Below are positions 4,246-5,339 of a DNA stretch of 5,339 nt, one piece after another (positions within the stretch are counted from its first letter, which is position 1; each line of letters opens with the position of its first letter). Position numbers and translations under genes: made by a program. The notes below the pieces were generated by a model. That model did not search any database and had not been told where the DNA came from. It saw only the letters and a program-made list of their open reading frames with translations. The stretch is from assembly GCA_900552985.1 (NCBI GenBank), contig USBP01000128.1, positions 1 to 5,339 of the forward strand, written 5' to 3'. This DNA comes from an uncultured Oscillospiraceae bacterium. Its GTDB lineage: Bacteria > Bacillota > Clostridia > Oscillospirales > Acutalibacteraceae.

Positions 4246-5229
4246 ATGTATGTCGGCTATGGGGAAACCGGTGTGTGGGCCCGGGGGATCTACTCGCTGA
4301 GCACCAGCGACTCCGTCATCAATTTTGTCACCGTCATATCAGCGGTATGTTTCCCGCTGGTGCTGCTGCTTTCCGCTTTGGGCGGATATCTGATTACCAA
4401 GCGCGCTTTCCGTCCGGTGGAGCACATCACGCAGGCGGCGAACCGCATCAGCAGCGGCACCCTTTCCGCCCGCCTGCCGGACAATGGCAAGGATGAGATT
4501 GCCCGCCTCGCGCAATCGTTTAACGCGATGCTCGACCGGCTGGAGGATTCCTTTGAACGGGAAAAGCAATTTACCTCCGACGCCTCCCACGAGCTGCGCA
4601 CCCCAATCGCCGTGATCCTTTCGGAAGCGGATTATGCGCTCAGCCAGAACGACTCGGAGGAAATGCTGCACGCAATGCGCTCCATTCAGGCGCAGGGCAA
4701 AAAAATGTCCGCGCTTGTCGCACAGCTGCTGGAGCTGACGCGCGCGGATAACCACACGCTGCATCTGGAGATGGAACGTGTCGATCTGACTACGCTGTGT
4801 GAGGCCGTGGCAGAAGAGCTGGAGGGGCAGGCCCGGGCACGCGGCATCGTCATCCGGTGCGCGTTGGAGCCGGATATTGTGCTCACAGGCGATCAGACGC
4901 TGCTGACCCGTATGCTCATGAACCTTGTCTCCAACGCAGTCGCCTACGGAAAGAAGCAGGGGGAGGTTGTGATCCGGCTGGCGCGGGAACCGGGTGAAAT
5001 TTTGCTTTCAGTGGAGGATGACGGCATCGGAATCGCACCTGAACATCTGGATCGCATTTTTGACCGGTTCTATCGTGTCGACCCCTCGCGCAGCGCCGGG
5101 CAAAACGGGAGCGCCGGGCTGGGGCTTTCCATGGTGCAATGGATCGCACACGCACACGGCGCTACTGTCAGCGTAAAAAGCGAGTTGGGCAAGGGTAGTA
5201 TCTTTGAGGTGCGTTTCCCGCAAAAATAG
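4246..5229 (+). CDS. C-terminal sensor kinase fragment (TM2-HAMP-HisKA-HATPase), possible reinitiation product
   Basis: In the frame of the kinase core the first well-placed ATG (4246-4248) comes one base after the TGA that ends the upstream fragment, with a weak GGCAGG (4232-4237) 8 nt before it. Reinitiation there would make 327 aa containing the end of the sensor region, TM2, HAMP, the SHELRTP phosphorylation site and the complete ATPase domain. The arrangement could let the operon keep making kinase core despite the frameshift, but TM1 and most of the sensor would be missing, so signalling would be unresponsive or altered. Whether it is translated is inference. Confidence 0.45.
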   Translation: MYVGYGETGVWARGIYSLSTSDSVINFVTVISAVCFPLVLLLSALGGYLITKRAFRPVEHITQAANRISSGTLSARLPDNGKDEIARLAQSFNAMLDRLEDSFEREKQFTSDASHELRTPIAVILSEADYALSQNDSEEMLHAMRSIQAQGKKMSALVAQLLELTRADNHTLHLEMERVDLTTLCEAVAEELEGQARARGIVIRCALEPDIVLTGDQTLLTRMLMNLVSNAVAYGKKQGEVVIRLAREPGEILLSVEDDGIGIAPEHLDRIFDRFYRVDPSRSAGQNGSAGLGLSMVQWIAHAHGATVSVKSELGKGSIFEVRFPQK

Positions 5230-5339
5230 GGGGCGTGGGCGCGTTGCAAGACGCAGCCTTCCGAATGTTTATTTGCAAACCACTGTAAGCTTGCTTGTGG
5301 CGCGGCCATGGCGCTGAAAACCGCTGTTGCCGCCTGGGC

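Larger units (their letters stand above)
3891..5229 (+). pseudogene. Sensor histidine kinase gene interrupted by a +1 frameshift
   Basis: Read through one base change, this is a 445-aa membrane histidine kinase, the partner of the regulator just upstream. Corrected order: TM1 (about 13-37), an extracytoplasmic sensor region (about 38-144), TM2 (about 145-168), HAMP (about 166-223), HisKA with phosphoacceptor H233 in SHELRTP, and HATPase_c with N344/N348 (NLVSN), the DDGIGIA G1 box, FDRFYR and GLGLS. The ATG has AAGGAGG 6 nt upstream. The first 93 codons are in one frame; from 4171 the homology continues in the +1 frame. Dropping one T of 4168-4170 restores the family-like stretch LLGRLPVETPL. 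Apart from this base the whole gene is intact with no other stop, so the lesion is recent, a sequencing error, or a recoding site. Without correction the kinase core would not be attached to TM1. Confidence 0.85.

Noticed and set aside
5230..5339. Possible gene start at ATG 5308 or a minus-strand frame entering from the right
   Set aside because: The ATG has no ribosome binding site and only ten full codons remain. The minus-strand frame runs into the kinase gene with no recognisable motif. No clear terminator is visible in these 110 bases either.

Overview
The window looks like chromosomal DNA from a moderately GC-rich anaerobic Firmicute, probably a gut Clostridia/Oscillospirales-type organism. 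This is inferred from the hydrogenase-type NuoE protein, the PepSY protein paired with a VanR/VanS-like two-component system, strong AAGGAGG ribosome binding sites, TATAAT -10 boxes and U-tract terminators. No species call is possible from the sequence alone. I see no mobile element, CRISPR array, tRNA or rRNA.

Left part (1-750, minus strand): the first genes of a redox operon run off the left edge. A NuoE/HndA-like [2Fe-2S] subunit starts at an unusual TTG codon. It overlaps, by ATGA, the start of a second gene of which only 16 codons are present; this looks like a thioredoxin-like ferredoxin of HndB type. The operon has a near-consensus promoter (TTGAAA-17-TATAAT) whose -35 box lies in a 10-bp tandem repeat. 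Its leader is about 160 nt long and can fold from about +4 into a closed domain whose 3' strand also fits a competing terminator-like hairpin. This is the best candidate for an undescribed regulatory RNA in the window.

Middle (750-2960, minus strand): two separately promoted and terminated genes for exported proteins. One is a 129-aa lipoprotein resembling DUF5640 proteins. The other is a 448-aa membrane-anchored protein with five PepSY-like units, the last two about 65% identical. Terminators lie at 797-842 and 1494-1542.

Right part (2960-5230, plus strand): divergent from the PepSY gene is a response regulator/sensor kinase pair. The 254-bp divergent intergenic region holds both -10 boxes and a 13/14 inverted repeat whose arms fall in the two -35 regions, which suggests coordinated control, perhaps by this regulator. 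The kinase gene is broken by one extra base near 4168-4170. The kinase core continues in the next frame, and the upstream frame stops one base before an in-frame ATG. It may be a recent pseudogene, a sequencing error, a split kinase or a recoding site. The last 110 bases hold no gene I can support.
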